Source: Saccharothrix sp. NRRL B-16348
GTDB taxonomy: Bacteria > Actinomycetota > Actinomycetes > Mycobacteriales > Pseudonocardiaceae
Reading direction: 5' to 3'
DNA length: 64,000 nt
Assembly: GCF_001280085.1 (NCBI RefSeq)
Contig: NZ_LGED01000197.1
Location: 33,595 to 97,594 of the forward strand
Numbering within the stretch: position 1 is the stretch's first letter; the number at the start of each line of letters is the position of its first letter. Of the stretch, positions 1-7,702 are shown in pieces. The notes under the pieces are model-generated. The model saw nothing but the letters and a program-made list of their open reading frames with translations. It did not search any database and was not told the DNA's origin. Both the position numbers and the translations under genes were made by a program.

Positions 1-224
1 ATGGTGCCGTTGGCGAGGTCGATCTCGGCTTCGAGGACGCCGGGACCGATGGCGAGGTCGGACTGGAGCTTGTGGATCCGGCTCACGCCCTCGACCCGGT
101 AGACGACCTTGATGCCGGCCGTCAGCACGGGCGCGCGCACCTCGGCGTGGCGCACCACCCACGTGGGGGTCAGCGCCGCGCCCAGCAGCGCGGCGACCGC
201 GGCCAGCACCACCGCGATCCTCAC
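1..224 (-). CDS. Partial secreted protein related to the C-terminal domain of the neighbouring surface protein
   Basis: The gene runs off the left edge, so only about 74 N-terminal codons are visible. I start it at GTG 224 because the frame then opens with a short hydrophobic signal-like segment (VRIAVVLAAVAALLGAALTP). After that comes YRVEGVSRIHKLQSDLAIG, then GPGVLEAEIDLANGT. This aligns by eye with ITYGVNGSSTIKKLNSGLPL plus GPGTLATEVDLMAGKF in the C-terminal half of the protein at 448-1656. The truncated gene therefore seems to encode that domain alone, exported, while the divergent neighbour carries it after a DUF6801-like domain and a Thr linker. Its function is unknown. The two genes share a 223-bp divergent promoter region containing a perfect palindrome. 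Confidence 0.6.
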   Translation of the reverse strand, partial: MRIAVVLAAVAALLGAALTPTWVVRHAEVRAPVLTAGIKVVYRVEGVSRIHKLQSDLAIGPGVLEAEIDLANGT

Positions 225-292
225 CGCACCGCTCCGCTCATTCTTCGAAACTACTTTCCCCGGCCTGGCGCGCACAAGCGCCGATCAATGAT

Positions 293-310
293 TTGTCACG
301 CGCGTGACAA
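293..310. promoter_or_regulatory. Perfect palindrome TTGTCA-N6-TGACAA in divergent promoter region
   Basis: The sequence TTGTCACGCGCGTGACAA is a perfect palindrome (extendable by one T/A pair on each side). It lies between the divergent genes starting at 224 and 448, which is a typical operator position. The same half-sites with the same 6-bp spacing recur at 3783-3800. The regulator is not known. Confidence 0.5.
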
Positions 311-447
311 AGCTTTCCGGCGCTTTTGTCGCACCTCTGACATGGCCAGGGGAAACACGAAAGAATACTTGCCGCGACTGTTCGACCTGGCTACTTTACT
401 CACCAGTAGCATCTGTTTTCCGCACTGCTCTCGACGAGGAGACGCAC

Positions 448-1656
448 ATGCTGAAACGAACTGGTCGGTCGGTCGTCGGCGCGCTCGCGATCGCCACCGC
501 GGTCGTGGGCACGGTGGCGTTCGCCGGCGCGGGCACCGGCACGGCCGCCACCGCGAGCCTGACCCTGGTCTACAACTGCCCGTTCCCGCTGATCGGCAAC
601 CAGGACATGAGCGTCAAGATCGACGTGACCGACCTGCCCGACTCGGCGGTGGCCGGTCAGCCGATCCCGGCGACCAAGGTGACCGCCACCGCGACCGTGC
701 CGGCGACCGCCACCCAGGGCCTCACGCTGGTCGGGGCCACGACCGTGGAGGGCACCGCCAAGGCGAACACGCTGGTGGACAACGCGGGCGCGGCGCACAA
801 CGTCGTGGCGGACCTGGTGGTCGCCAAGACGAACGTGCCCGCCTCCGGCCCGTTCGACACCGTGGCCACCGGCGGCACGCCGCCGCTCACCCTCGCCAAC
901 GCGGGCCTCACCACGATCACGGTCGGGAACTTCAGCACCACGTTGACGCCCCGCAAGGCCGACGGCAGCGAGACCGGCCTCGGCACGTTCACCTCCGACT
1001 GCACGCTCAAGCCGGGCCAGAACACGCAGCTCTACCAGTTCACGGTGTCGCCGGCGTCCGTGCCGACCACCACCACCGCGCCGACCACCACGACCACCAC
1101 CCTGCCGCCGACGACCACGACGACCACCACCACCGCGCCGAACGACCCGCTGCGGATCACCTACGGCGTCAACGGGTCGTCGACCATCAAGAAGCTGAAC
1201 TCGGGCCTGCCGCTCGGACCGGGCACGCTGGCCACCGAAGTGGACCTGATGGCCGGGAAGTTCGAGGGCGACCTGGCGCTGCCCGACACGTCCGGCACCT
1301 TCAAGCTGTTCGGGTTCATGCCGACCACGGCGAAGGTGCGGCTGATCCCGCAGATGCGCACGCACGGCACGATCACCGCGGGCGCCGTCACCGCGCGCAC
1401 CGCCGTGGGCATCAAGCTGACCGACGTGCGGGTGCTCGGCATCCAGGTCGTGCGGCCGACCGACTGGTGCCAGACCGTGGCGCCCAGCATCGTCGACCTG
1501 ACCTCGAAGCCCGGCTTCGACCCGCTCAACGGCGGCGGCCTCACCGGCTCGTACAGCATCGGCGAGTTCGACCGGTGCGGCCTGGTGACCGCCGTCGTCA
1601 ACGGCACCATCCCCGGGCCGGGCAACACGCTCGACCTCCAGATCGCCAAGCAGTGA
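448..1656 (+). CDS. Secreted two-domain protein, DUF6801-like domain plus C-terminal domain joined by a Thr/Pro linker
   Basis: A 402-residue exported protein of unknown function. I choose ATG 448, preceded by a GAGGAG ribosome site, rather than the upstream in-frame ATG at 304, because it starts a clean Sec signal peptide (MLKRTGRSVVGALAIATAVV, cleavage near AATA). Residues about 35-205 start with LTLVYNCPFPLIGNQDMSVK and resemble the actinobacterial DUF6801 family; they contain few cysteines. Residues about 208-232 are a Thr/Pro linker. Residues about 235-402 form a second domain, also present in the truncated gene at 1-224. There is no sorting signal or membrane anchor, so the protein is probably released or held non-covalently. 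The next gene, 71 bp downstream, repeats the first domain and is probably co-transcribed. Confidence 0.8.
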   Translation: MLKRTGRSVVGALAIATAVVGTVAFAGAGTGTAATASLTLVYNCPFPLIGNQDMSVKIDVTDLPDSAVAGQPIPATKVTATATVPATATQGLTLVGATTVEGTAKANTLVDNAGAAHNVVADLVVAKTNVPASGPFDTVATGGTPPLTLANAGLTTITVGNFSTTLTPRKADGSETGLGTFTSDCTLKPGQNTQLYQFTVSPASVPTTTTAPTTTTTTLPPTTTTTTTTAPNDPLRITYGVNGSSTIKKLNSGLPLGPGTLATEVDLMAGKFEGDLALPDTSGTFKLFGFMPTTAKVRLIPQMRTHGTITAGAVTARTAVGIKLTDVRVLGIQVVRPTDWCQTVAPSIVDLTSKPGFDPLNGGGLTGSYSIGEFDRCGLVTAVVNGTIPGPGNTLDLQIAKQ

Positions 1657-1727
1657 CCCCACTCCCCCGCAGCGGGTCGGCGTCGTCGCCGGCCCGCTGA
1701 AGGGCGTTCCCCAGGAGAGAACCTGAC

Positions 1728-2867
1728 ATGAGATTGCGACACCGGGTGGCCGCGCTCGGCCTCGGCGCGGTGCTGGTCGGCGGCGCGGCCCTGTGGGGCG
1801 CGGGCGTCGGCAGTGCCGCGACGGCGACGCTCACCCTGGTCTACAACTGCCCGTTCCCGCTGATCGGGGCGCAAGATATGAGCGTCAAGATCGTGGTGGA
1901 CGACCTGCCGGACGAGGCGGTGGTGGGCAGCCCGATCCCGGAGGGGCGGGTGACCGCCACCGCGACCGTGCCGGACCTGGCGACGCAGGGCTTGGCGCTG
2001 GTCGGCGCAGCGACCGTGGAGGGCACGGCGAAGGCGCAGACCCGGGTGGACAACGCCGGTTTCGCGCTGGACATCGTGCCGAACCTGACCGTGGCGAAGA
2101 CCCCGGTGCCGCCGTCGGGGGCGTTCGACACGATCGCCTCGGGCACCACGCCGCCGGTGAGCTTCCCCAACGCGGGCAGCACCACGATCAGCATCGGCGA
2201 CTTCGAGACCACGCTGACGCCGCGCAAGTCCGACGGCTCGCTGACCGGGCTGGGCACGTTCACCTCACCGTGCACCCTCAAACCCGGCCAGTCGACGCAG
2301 CTCTACCAGTTCACCGTGAAGCCGGAAACCACCACCACGACAACTCCGACGTCCACGACGACCAGCACGACGACTACGACCGAGCCCACCACGACGACGA
2401 CCACGACCACGGATCCCACAACCACCACAACGGATCCGACCACAACGGACCCGACCAGCACGACCACCACCACCACATCGCCAACCACCACCACGACCAC
2501 CACTCAGCCGACGACCACCACCACAAGTCCCACCACCACCACAACCACAACGACAACGACTCGGCCGACCACCACGACGACCACTCCAACGTCCACGACC
2601 ACCACGACAACCCCGACGTCCACCACCACCAGCGCGCCCACCAGCACCACAACCACGAGCGCCGGCACCACGACGTCGACCACGACCTCCACGACCACAA
2701 CGACAACGACCCAGGCCGTCGTCCCGGTCGTCAACTACCCGGACAGCAACGGCAAGCTGGCCAACACCGGCTCCTCGATCACGGGCCCGCTCGTCCTGGG
2801 CGGCGCGCTGCTGGCCGTGGGCGTGGGGGTGCTCCTATACCTCCGCCACACCCGCCGTCGCGCCTGA
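1728..2867 (+). CDS. Sortase-anchored surface protein: DUF6801-like domain on a Thr-rich stalk with LANTG signal
   Basis: A 379-residue wall-anchored protein. It starts at ATG 1728 behind CAGGAGAG, with a signal peptide (about residues 1-29). Residues about 31-200 are a close paralogue of the DUF6801-like domain at 448-1656 (LTLVYNCPFPLIGAQDMSVK). Residues about 204-330 are almost entirely Thr with Ser and Pro, a long extended stalk that is a likely O-mannosylation target. The C-terminus has LANTG, a hydrophobic helix of about 20 residues and a basic tail (LRHTRRRA). LAxTG is the motif of class E-type sortases. No sortase gene is in the window. The stalk DNA is a low-complexity ACC/ACG repeat and may vary in length between strains. 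The binding partner of the displayed domain is unknown. Confidence 0.85.
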   Translation: MRLRHRVAALGLGAVLVGGAALWGAGVGSAATATLTLVYNCPFPLIGAQDMSVKIVVDDLPDEAVVGSPIPEGRVTATATVPDLATQGLALVGAATVEGTAKAQTRVDNAGFALDIVPNLTVAKTPVPPSGAFDTIASGTTPPVSFPNAGSTTISIGDFETTLTPRKSDGSLTGLGTFTSPCTLKPGQSTQLYQFTVKPETTTTTTPTSTTTSTTTTTEPTTTTTTTTDPTTTTTDPTTTDPTSTTTTTTSPTTTTTTTQPTTTTTSPTTTTTTTTTTRPTTTTTTPTSTTTTTTPTSTTTSAPTSTTTTSAGTTTSTTTSTTTTTTTQAVVPVVNYPDSNGKLANTGSSITGPLVLGGALLAVGVGVLLYLRHTRRRA

Positions 2868-2902
2868 CGAACGCCGGCCGGAACCCCTTGCCCGCCAACG
2901 AC

Positions 2903-2939
2903 ATCGGCCCCCTCCGACGAACCGCCGGAGGGGGCCGAT
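2903..2939. terminator. Bidirectional hairpin between convergent genes
   Basis: Two perfect 14-bp arms (ATCGGCCCCCTCCG and its complement) flank a 9-bp loop in the 82-bp gap between the convergent genes ending at 2867 and 2950. There is no long T-run, as is usual in actinomycetes. Confidence 0.75.
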
Positions 2940-2949
2940 CGCCGTGCGG

Positions 2950-3663
2950 TCAGCCCGGCAGCGCGGGCAGTTCGCTGAGCTGCTCCGGCGTGGGCGGGGT
3001 GATGTCGACCGGCTTGCCCCAGTCGCGGTAGTGGGCGACCACCCGCACCGCCTCACCGCCCTCGACCGGCGTGCGCGCCTCGGTCTTCACCGGCAGGTCC
3101 TGGTCGTCCACCCACAGCTTCAGCACCGACGCCCGCCCGTCCACCGTCACGTGCGCGGTGTAGCGGACGGTCTGCTTGCCGGACAACGATTCCTCGGCCT
3201 TCTCCACGATTCGCGCGCCCTCGGGCAACGCCTTGCGGATGTCGGCGGTGTCGCGGATGTGCACCGCGACGTCCGCCATGGCCCGTGCCAGCGCGTTGTC
3301 CGGGTCGTCCGGGTCGATCCTGAGCCACGGCTTGTCCGGCTGCGGCGCCTGGCCCTGCGGTATCCGCACGAAGATGCCGTCCGGCACCATCACGTACGCG
3401 ACTTCCTCGGCGTCGGCGATGGAGATCCGGCACGACGCGGCGAAGTCGTCGGTGCGCAACCCGCAGCTGCCCTTGCCGTTGGTCGCGAGGTCGAGGTCGA
3501 CGGTGACCGACCCCTTGCCCTCGGCGGCCACCCGGTTCGCCTCCGCCAACGCCTGCGGCGTGTCGAACGTCCTCATCGTCGACGACGGGTCGTCGGCGCA
3601 CGCGGACAGCACAACGGAGACCACGACGGCGAATCCCGCCGCGGCGACACGGTTGGAGCGCAT
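2950..3663 (-). CDS. Putative lipoprotein (LppX/LprG-like fold suspected)
   Basis: A 237-residue exported lipoprotein. ATG 3663 is preceded by GAGGAGGG and begins a basic, hydrophobic signal ending in the lipobox LSAC (Cys about 23), so I prefer it to the in-frame ATG at 3720. The mature part is rich in Asp and Val and has beta-strand-like alternation (GSVTVDLDLATNGKG, HVTVDGRASVLKLWVDDQDL). It is of the size and style of mycobacterial LppX/LprG lipid-binding lipoproteins, though this is a resemblance rather than a motif match. Two Cys in the mature chain (SCGLRTDDFAASC) could form a disulfide. A TTGTCA-N6-TGACAA palindrome lies about 120 bp upstream. It converges on the surface-protein pair. 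Confidence 0.7.
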   Translation of the reverse strand: MRSNRVAAAGFAVVVSVVLSACADDPSSTMRTFDTPQALAEANRVAAEGKGSVTVDLDLATNGKGSCGLRTDDFAASCRISIADAEEVAYVMVPDGIFVRIPQGQAPQPDKPWLRIDPDDPDNALARAMADVAVHIRDTADIRKALPEGARIVEKAEESLSGKQTVRYTAHVTVDGRASVLKLWVDDQDLPVKTEARTPVEGGEAVRVVAHYRDWGKPVDITPPTPEQLSELPALPG

Positions 3664-3782
3664 GCCCCTCCTCGGACCAGAATGGGAATCAGGCTTTCTG
3701 CCGACCCACTCTAACCGCACTCCGAAGAATTCGAACCGGTCAATTCACGCCTGTTGCCAAAACCAAAATTCGAATACGACTT

Positions 3783-3800
3783 TTGTCAGGGCCGTGACAA
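3783..3800. promoter_or_regulatory. Second TTGTCA-N6-TGACAA palindrome
   Basis: TTGTCAGGGCCGTGACAA has the same half-sites and spacing as 293-310. It sits directly after the stop codon of the GAF-ANTAR gene and 120 bp upstream of the lipoprotein gene start at 3663. It is a candidate shared operator for the envelope genes, or a weak stem for ending the upstream transcript. Confidence 0.4.
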
Positions 3801-4532
3801 TCACGGTCTCCGCACCGACGCGAGCAGGTTGCGGGCCACCTCGCGCAGCTTCGTGTTGTGCTGCTGCGACTCGGTCACCAGCCGGGCGAACGCCTCGCCG
3901 GCGTCGACGCCGTGCGCGGCCATCAGCACGCCCTTGGCCTGGTCGATCTCGGCACGCGACTCCAGCGCCCGCTGGAGGTGCTCGACCAGCCGGCGGGACC
4001 GCTCGTACCGGCGGAACCCGGTGATCGAGGTGGACGCGGCGGTGACGAACAGCCGCAACAACGCCTCGTCGAACGGGTCGAACGCCCGGACGTCGGAGCT
4101 GTAGAGGTTCAGCGAGCCGAGCACGTCGTCCTCGACGGAGATCGGCGCGGACAGGTACGCCCGCACACCCGCACGTTCGGCCACGGCGGCGAACTCGGGC
4201 CACTTCTCCCGGCCGCCGTCCACGGTGACCCGCACCGGCCGCTGCGTCCTGGCCGCCTCCAGGCACGGTCCGTTGCCCGCCGCGTACTGGTCGCGGTCGA
4301 TCGCGACGACCTTCTCGTCCGTCCAGGCCACCGTGGACGCGCCCTCCGCGCCGATGACGGTCACGGAGACGTTCTCCGCGTCCGGGATGACCCGCGACGC
4401 CGATTCGACCAGCTGCTGGAGGGCGTCGTTCAGGGTCTGGCCGTCGGCCAGCACGCCGGCCAGCTCCTCCAACGCCTCGCTGGCCTCGTCCAGCAGGGAC
4501 GCCGGCACGTGTTCCTCAATGCTCACAGCCAC
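3801..4532 (-). CDS. GAF-ANTAR regulatory protein
   Basis: A soluble signal-responsive antiterminator of about 243 residues. Residues about 30-165 form a GAF sensory domain (VSVTVIGAEGASTVAWTDE, AYLSAPISVEDDVLGSLNLY). Residues about 175-235 form an ANTAR RNA-binding domain with its typical AEIDQAKGVLMA start. ANTAR proteins bind paired RNA hairpins and prevent premature termination. No ligand can be assigned. The start is uncertain: GTG 4532 and GTG 4526 both fit, and neither has a strong ribosome site. The gene diverges from the two-component operon starting at 4583, only 50 bp away, so their promoters must overlap. Confidence 0.85.
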   Translation of the reverse strand: MAVSIEEHVPASLLDEASEALEELAGVLADGQTLNDALQQLVESASRVIPDAENVSVTVIGAEGASTVAWTDEKVVAIDRDQYAAGNGPCLEAARTQRPVRVTVDGGREKWPEFAAVAERAGVRAYLSAPISVEDDVLGSLNLYSSDVRAFDPFDEALLRLFVTAASTSITGFRRYERSRRLVEHLQRALESRAEIDQAKGVLMAAHGVDAGEAFARLVTESQQHNTKLREVARNLLASVRRP

Positions 4533-4582
4533 TTGTTTACACCCATGAGGCCATAATCGCCCCAACCAAAGGGGGTGGACGG

Positions 4583-5242
4583 GTGCGCGTGCTGCTCGTC
4601 GAGGACGACGACGGGGTCGCGGACGCCCTGGTCGAGGCGCTGGAGGCCAACGACCACCGGCCGAGCCGGGTGGCCCGCGGCGCGGACGCGCTCCTGGTCC
4701 ACCGCGACTTCGACCTGCTGCTGCTCGACCTGGGACTGCCCGACACCGACGGGTTGGAGGTGCTGCGCAAGATCCGCAAGGTGTCGCCGGTGCCCGTGCT
4801 GGTGCTCACGGCCCGGGGCGACGAGCGGTCGATCGTGCGTGGTCTGCGCCTCGGCGCGGACGACTACCTGGTGAAACCGGTCCGCCTCGGTGAGTTGCTG
4901 GCCCGGATGGACGCGGTCGCGCGGCGCAGCGCGGCGCTCACCGGGCCGAAGGACCGCACGGTCCGGGTCGGTGACGTGGAGATCGACCTGGAGGGCAGGC
5001 GCGTGGTGGTCGGCGACGCGGAGGTCTCGTTGACCACGAAGGAGTTCGAGGTGCTGGCCGCGTTGGCCAGCAGGGCGGGCACGGCGGTGAGCCGCCAGCA
5101 GCTCATGGACGAGGTGTGGGGCGACGCGTACCTCGCCGTGTCGCGGTCGTTGGACGTGCACCTGGCGGGGCTGCGGGCCAAGCTGGGCCGCCCCGGCCTG
5201 CTGACCACCATCCGCGGTTTCGGCTATCGGCTCGGTGAGTGA
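4583..5242 (+). CDS. OmpR/PhoB-family response regulator
   Basis: A 219-residue response regulator. The receiver domain (1-120) has the acidic pocket EDDD at about 8-11, phospho-acceptor Asp49 in LLLDLGLPD and Lys98 in LVKP. The winged-helix DNA-binding domain (125-218) ends with TTIRGFGYRLGE, typical of the OmpR family. Its stop codon is immediately followed by the ATG of the kinase gene, so the two are translationally coupled. It presumably controls its own operon and possibly genes for uptake of the ligand seen by the TAXI lipoprotein; targets cannot be read from the sequence. Confidence 0.92.
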   Translation: MRVLLVEDDDGVADALVEALEANDHRPSRVARGADALLVHRDFDLLLLDLGLPDTDGLEVLRKIRKVSPVPVLVLTARGDERSIVRGLRLGADDYLVKPVRLGELLARMDAVARRSAALTGPKDRTVRVGDVEIDLEGRRVVVGDAEVSLTTKEFEVLAALASRAGTAVSRQQLMDEVWGDAYLAVSRSLDVHLAGLRAKLGRPGLLTTIRGFGYRLGE

Positions 5243-6598
5243 ATGCGTCGTCGCCTGCTGCTGGTGCTGCTGCTGTTCTCCGCCGCCGCGGTGGCCGCGT
5301 TCGCCGTGCCGCTCCTGTCGTCCACGGCCGCCGAGCGCACGCAGCGGTTCGTGCTGACCCGCACCGGTGACCTGGACCGGTTCGCCGCGCTCGCCCAGCA
5401 GGCCGAGACCACCCGCGACAAGGCCGCGCTGGAGGACGAGGTCACCGCGTACGTCGAGCTGTACGGGGATCCGGTGGTGGTGGTCGACGCGCGCAGGCAG
5501 CCGGTCGCCCAGGCCGGTCTGACCGCGGACGACCCCGCGTTGGCACGGGTGCTGGACGCGGCGCTGCGCAACCAGCCCGCGTCGTCGGTGCCGACGGTGA
5601 CGCCCTGGTCGTCGGGGCACGTGGTGTTCGCCCGGCCGGTCGGCACGGGCACCCGGGTGGCCGGGGCGGTGGTGCTGCGCGCGTCGGTTGACCGTGCGGC
5701 GGCGGACGTGAGCAGGCGGTGGGCGCTGGTCCTCGGCGGCGCGCTGGCGGCGGCCGTCATCTCGATCCTGCTGGTGCTGGCCGTCACGCGGTGGCTGCTC
5801 AAACCGCTGGCGGAGCTGGCGATCGGCGTCCGGGCGGTGGCCGCGGGCGAACGGCGGGCGCACGTGGCGGGCAGCAGCGGGCCGCCGGAGGTGCGGGAGC
5901 TGTCGGAGTCGTTCAACCGGATGTCCGACGCCGTCACGGAGGCCGCCGACCAGCAGCGACGGCTGATCGCCGACGCCTCGCACCAGTTGCGCAACCCGAT
6001 GGCGGCGTTGCGGCTGCGCATGGACACGTTGAGCGGGCAGGTCAAGCCGGAGGGCATGCGCGCGTACACGGCGGGCGTGGCCGAGATCGAACGGCTGGAG
6101 TCGCTGCTGGACGGGCTGCTGGCGCTGGCGTCGGCGGAGAGCGCGGCCACCGAGGTGGCGGCCGGTGGGCGTGAGCCGGAGTTGGCCGACGTCGGCGCGG
6201 TGGCCGTGGACCGGGCCGGGTTCTGGCAGGTGCCGCTGCCGCGGACGCCCGCGTTGGCGGTGCTGGTGCGCTGCCCGGAGTCGGACCTGGCGCAGGTGCT
6301 GGACGTGCTGCTGGACAACGCGGTCAAGTACGGCGGCGCGGTGCGGGTGTCGCTCGGCGCGGACCGCGCGGCGGGCGTCGGCTGGGTCGAGGTGCACGAC
6401 GACGGGCCCGGGCTGAGCGAGGAGGAGTTGGCGTTGGCGACGTCGAGGTTCTGGCGCGGGCGGTCCGGGCAGCCGGGCACGGGGCTCGGGCTGGCCATCG
6501 CGGACCAGCTCGTCAGGGCGCGGCAGGGGGTGCTGGGCCTGTCGTCGGCGGACGGGTTCACCGCCCGCGTCACGCTGCCGTTGGAGCCGGCGCTGTGA
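5243..6598 (+). CDS. Sensor histidine kinase
   Basis: A 451-residue membrane histidine kinase. TM1 is at about 5-23, an extracytoplasmic sensor at about 24-155 and TM2 at about 160-182. A HAMP linker follows (KPLAELAIGVRAVAAGERRA to NRMSDAV). The HisKA dimerisation helix carries His247 in DASHQLRNPMAALRL, and the HATPase_c domain has DNAVKYGG, DDGPGL and GTGLGLAI. All key motifs are intact. It overlaps the downstream lipoprotein gene by 4 nt (GTGA), which suggests that the lipoprotein feeds the sensor domain. Confidence 0.93.
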   Translation: MRRRLLLVLLLFSAAAVAAFAVPLLSSTAAERTQRFVLTRTGDLDRFAALAQQAETTRDKAALEDEVTAYVELYGDPVVVVDARRQPVAQAGLTADDPALARVLDAALRNQPASSVPTVTPWSSGHVVFARPVGTGTRVAGAVVLRASVDRAAADVSRRWALVLGGALAAAVISILLVLAVTRWLLKPLAELAIGVRAVAAGERRAHVAGSSGPPEVRELSESFNRMSDAVTEAADQQRRLIADASHQLRNPMAALRLRMDTLSGQVKPEGMRAYTAGVAEIERLESLLDGLLALASAESAATEVAAGGREPELADVGAVAVDRAGFWQVPLPRTPALAVLVRCPESDLAQVLDVLLDNAVKYGGAVRVSLGADRAAGVGWVEVHDDGPGLSEEELALATSRFWRGRSGQPGTGLGLAIADQLVRARQGVLGLSSADGFTARVTLPLEPAL

Positions 6599-7479
6599 AC
6601 CGGCGGGTGTTCCTGCTCGGGCTGCTGGCCGCCGGGTGCACGAGCGGCGCGCCGTCGGGCGAGGTGGCCATCGCCGCCGGTGAGCGGGGCGGCATGTACT
6701 TCGACTTCGCGACCCTGCTCGCGGAGCAGTTGGTCGACGTGCGGGGTCGGGCGCTGGAGACGGAGGGCAGCCTGGCGAACCTGGCGCTGCTGGCGTCGGG
6801 CGGGGCGCAGGTCGCGCTGGCGTTGGCCGACTCCGCGCTCGTGGCCGATCCGGGACTGGAGCTGCGCGCGTTGGGCCGGGTGTATGAGAACTACCTGCAG
6901 CTGGTCGTGCGCGAGGACGACCCGGCGCGGGCGCCCGCCGACCTGGCCGGGCGGACCGTGTCGCTGGGCGCGGAGGGTTCCGGCGCGTCGCTGTCCGGTG
7001 AGCGGATGTTGGTCGCGCTCGGGCTTCGCGACTCCGTGCGGGTGGAGCATTTGCGGCTCGGTGACGCGGCGGAGGCGTTGGCGGCCGGGCGGGTCGACGC
7101 GCTGCTGTGGTCGGGTGGCGTGCCGACGCCGGCGTTGGACGACCTGCCCGGCATCCGCCTGCTGCCGTTGGCCGAGCTGGTGCCGCGGCTGCGTGCGGCG
7201 CACGGTTCGGTGTACGAGCAGGTGCCGGTGCCGGTCGGCGTGTACGGCGCGACCCGCGAGGTGCCGACCATCGGGGTGGCGAACCTGCTCGTGTGCCGGG
7301 CCTCGTTGCCGAACGACGTGGCCGCCGCCGTCACCCGGACGTTGATCTCCCGCGCCGCCGCCCTGGTCCCCCGCCAAACCCTGGGCACCCAGTTCCTCGA
7401 CGTCCGCAGCCTGATCGGCACCGCCGGCCTCCCCCTCCACCCGGGCGCCGCCACCACCTACCGCAACCTCCACGGCTAA
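6595..7479 (+). CDS. TAXI-family solute-binding lipoprotein
   Basis: A 294-residue lipoprotein starting at GTG 6595, overlapping the kinase stop by 4 nt. The signal MNRRVFLLGLLAAGC has a lipobox Cys15. The mature chain has TAXI-type periplasmic-binding features (VAIAAGERGGMYFDFATLLA, EGSLANLALLASGGAQVALA, VSLGAEGSGAS). TAXI proteins normally deliver substrates to TRAP permeases, but no TRAP membrane subunit is nearby. Coupled to a response regulator and kinase, it more likely acts as a ligand sensor, presenting a small organic acid or amino acid to the kinase. Ligand unknown. Confidence 0.85.
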   Translation: MNRRVFLLGLLAAGCTSGAPSGEVAIAAGERGGMYFDFATLLAEQLVDVRGRALETEGSLANLALLASGGAQVALALADSALVADPGLELRALGRVYENYLQLVVREDDPARAPADLAGRTVSLGAEGSGASLSGERMLVALGLRDSVRVEHLRLGDAAEALAAGRVDALLWSGGVPTPALDDLPGIRLLPLAELVPRLRAAHGSVYEQVPVPVGVYGATREVPTIGVANLLVCRASLPNDVAAAVTRTLISRAAALVPRQTLGTQFLDVRSLIGTAGLPLHPGAATTYRNLHG

Positions 7480-7491
7480 CCACTCAACCCA

Positions 7492-7697
7492 CGCGTGCCG
7501 AACCTCCAACCCGCGCGTGTCGAACGTTCAGAACGCGCGTGTCCTACGTTCAGGTCGCGCGTGTCCTACGTTCCGGTACTCCGAATTCAACGCTCAGGAC
7601 GGCCGGTCGTGTTCTGAGCGTTGAATTCAGGTGTTCTGAACGTAGGACACGCGTGACGCGAACGTAGGACACGCGCGACCTGAAGGTTCGACACGCG
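7492..7697. repeat. Symmetric array of 16-bp elements at exact 22-bp period around a palindrome
   Basis: Seven copies of a 16-bp element (best form CGCGTGTCCTACGTTC) fill the gap between convergent genes. Forward copies start at 7492, 7514, 7536 and 7558; inverted copies start at 7638, 7660 and 7682. The period is always 22 bp. The centre is a perfect 15-bp inverted repeat (GAATTCAACGCTCAG at 7583, complement at 7614) with a 16-bp loop. Every matched pair is symmetric about 7605.5, so the unit can fold into a stem about 90 bp long. It may end transcription from both sides, or it may be a dispersed genomic repeat. Confidence 0.85.
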
Positions 7698-7702
7698 AGA
7701 GG

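Noticed and set aside
2303..2734. Long valine- or tryptophan-rich reading frames on the minus strand
   Set aside because: They are the complement of the Thr-codon repeats of the stalk and have no start signal or protein-like composition.
7638..7675. 11-bp match AGGACACGCGT shared with the AcnR operator at 27758
   Set aside because: The repeats lack the GTACTG half-site, so I do not call them AcnR sites; the match is probably chance.
7492..7697. CRISPR-like regular repeats
   Set aside because: The 6-bp gaps are too short for spacers and the copies are inverted about a centre; no cas gene is near.
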